The translations under genes were made by a program, and so were the position numbers. 14,798 nucleotides of DNA from Alphaproteobacteria bacterium (GTDB lineage Bacteria; Pseudomonadota; Alphaproteobacteria; CAAGCB01; CAG-977), in NCBI GenBank assembly GCA_021639925.1, contig JAJXEL010000040.1, positions 1 to 14,798 of the forward strand, in the 5' to 3' direction. Shown piece by piece: positions 14,721 to 14,798 of this stretch (position 1 is the first letter of the stretch; the number at the start of each line of letters is the position of its first letter). The notes under the pieces were generated by a model, which did not search any database, had not been told where the DNA came from, and saw nothing but the letters and a program-made list of their open reading frames with translations.

Positions 14721-14798
14721 CTTTCCTCCTTTTCTTCCGATACGGCTAAAACGCCGCCGTCATTCCAATCCGCGTATAAAGATCCCATTCCCCAAAAA
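14717..14798 (-). CDS. C-terminal end of an unidentified gene, cut by the window edge
   Basis: On the minus strand one frame is open from the window edge to TGA at 14719-14717, giving about 26 residues that end in LAVSEEKEER. The stop overlaps the next gene's start as ATGA, and the AGGAGGA ribosome site of that gene lies within this frame, which is the typical arrangement of a coupled operon. The visible part (WGMGSLYADWNDGG, then a charged tail) is too short to identify. It could be chance, since only 82 bases are seen. Confidence 0.5.
   Translation of the reverse strand, partial: FWGMGSLYADWNDGGVLAVSEEKEER

Overview
The window reads as a piece of an alphaproteobacterial chromosome. Three things suggest this: a dnaK-dnaJ pair behind a promoter that fits the alphaproteobacterial sigma-32 pattern (CTTG, 18 bases, CTTATATAAAG); an MCE/Mla-type lipid transport operon in which the permease has a fused N-terminal STAS-like domain and is paired with a PqiC-like lipoprotein; and the general character of the proteins. 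The exact taxon cannot be fixed from sequence reading alone. Coding density is very high, and no gene-free stretch exceeds 300 bases. I see no tRNA, rRNA, insertion sequence, CRISPR array or phage gene.

Layout from left to right. (1) 62-2536, plus strand: a secreted Pro/Ala-rich protein of unknown function, then a Slt-type soluble lytic transglycosylase. (2) 2530-4413, minus strand: a bifunctional class A penicillin-binding protein that converges on the transglycosylase with a 7-base overlap of the coding ends. (3) 4414-4768: a 99-base divergent promoter region with overlapping palindromes, a small ribbon-helix-helix protein gene, and a bidirectional terminator. (4) 4776-11087, minus strand: a tightly packed run of seven genes, probably one operon. 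In transcription order they are a DUF2333-type membrane protein, a Bax/glucosaminidase-like protein, MlaE, MlaF, MlaD, a PqiC-like lipoprotein and a HEXXH-containing putative metallopeptidase. Adjacent genes overlap or are separated by at most about 35 bases. (5) 11088-11282: divergent promoters. (6) 11283-14430, plus strand: dnaK and dnaJ, separated by a strong intrinsic terminator-like hairpin. (7) 14436-14798, minus strand: a small three-helix membrane protein and the end of another gene that overlaps it by ATGA, converging on dnaJ.

Functionally, nearly everything left of dnaK concerns the cell envelope: peptidoglycan synthesis (class A PBP), peptidoglycan cleavage (lytic transglycosylase, and possibly the Bax-like protein) and phospholipid traffic between membranes (MlaEFD plus lipoprotein). 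The least explained parts are the HEXXH protein at the end of the MCE operon, the Bax-like protein with Asp at the usual catalytic Glu position, the lone ribbon-helix-helix protein beside a palindrome cluster, and the secreted cysteine-containing protein at the left end. No clearly new multi-gene system was proven; the MCE operon with its peptidase is the best candidate for a second look.
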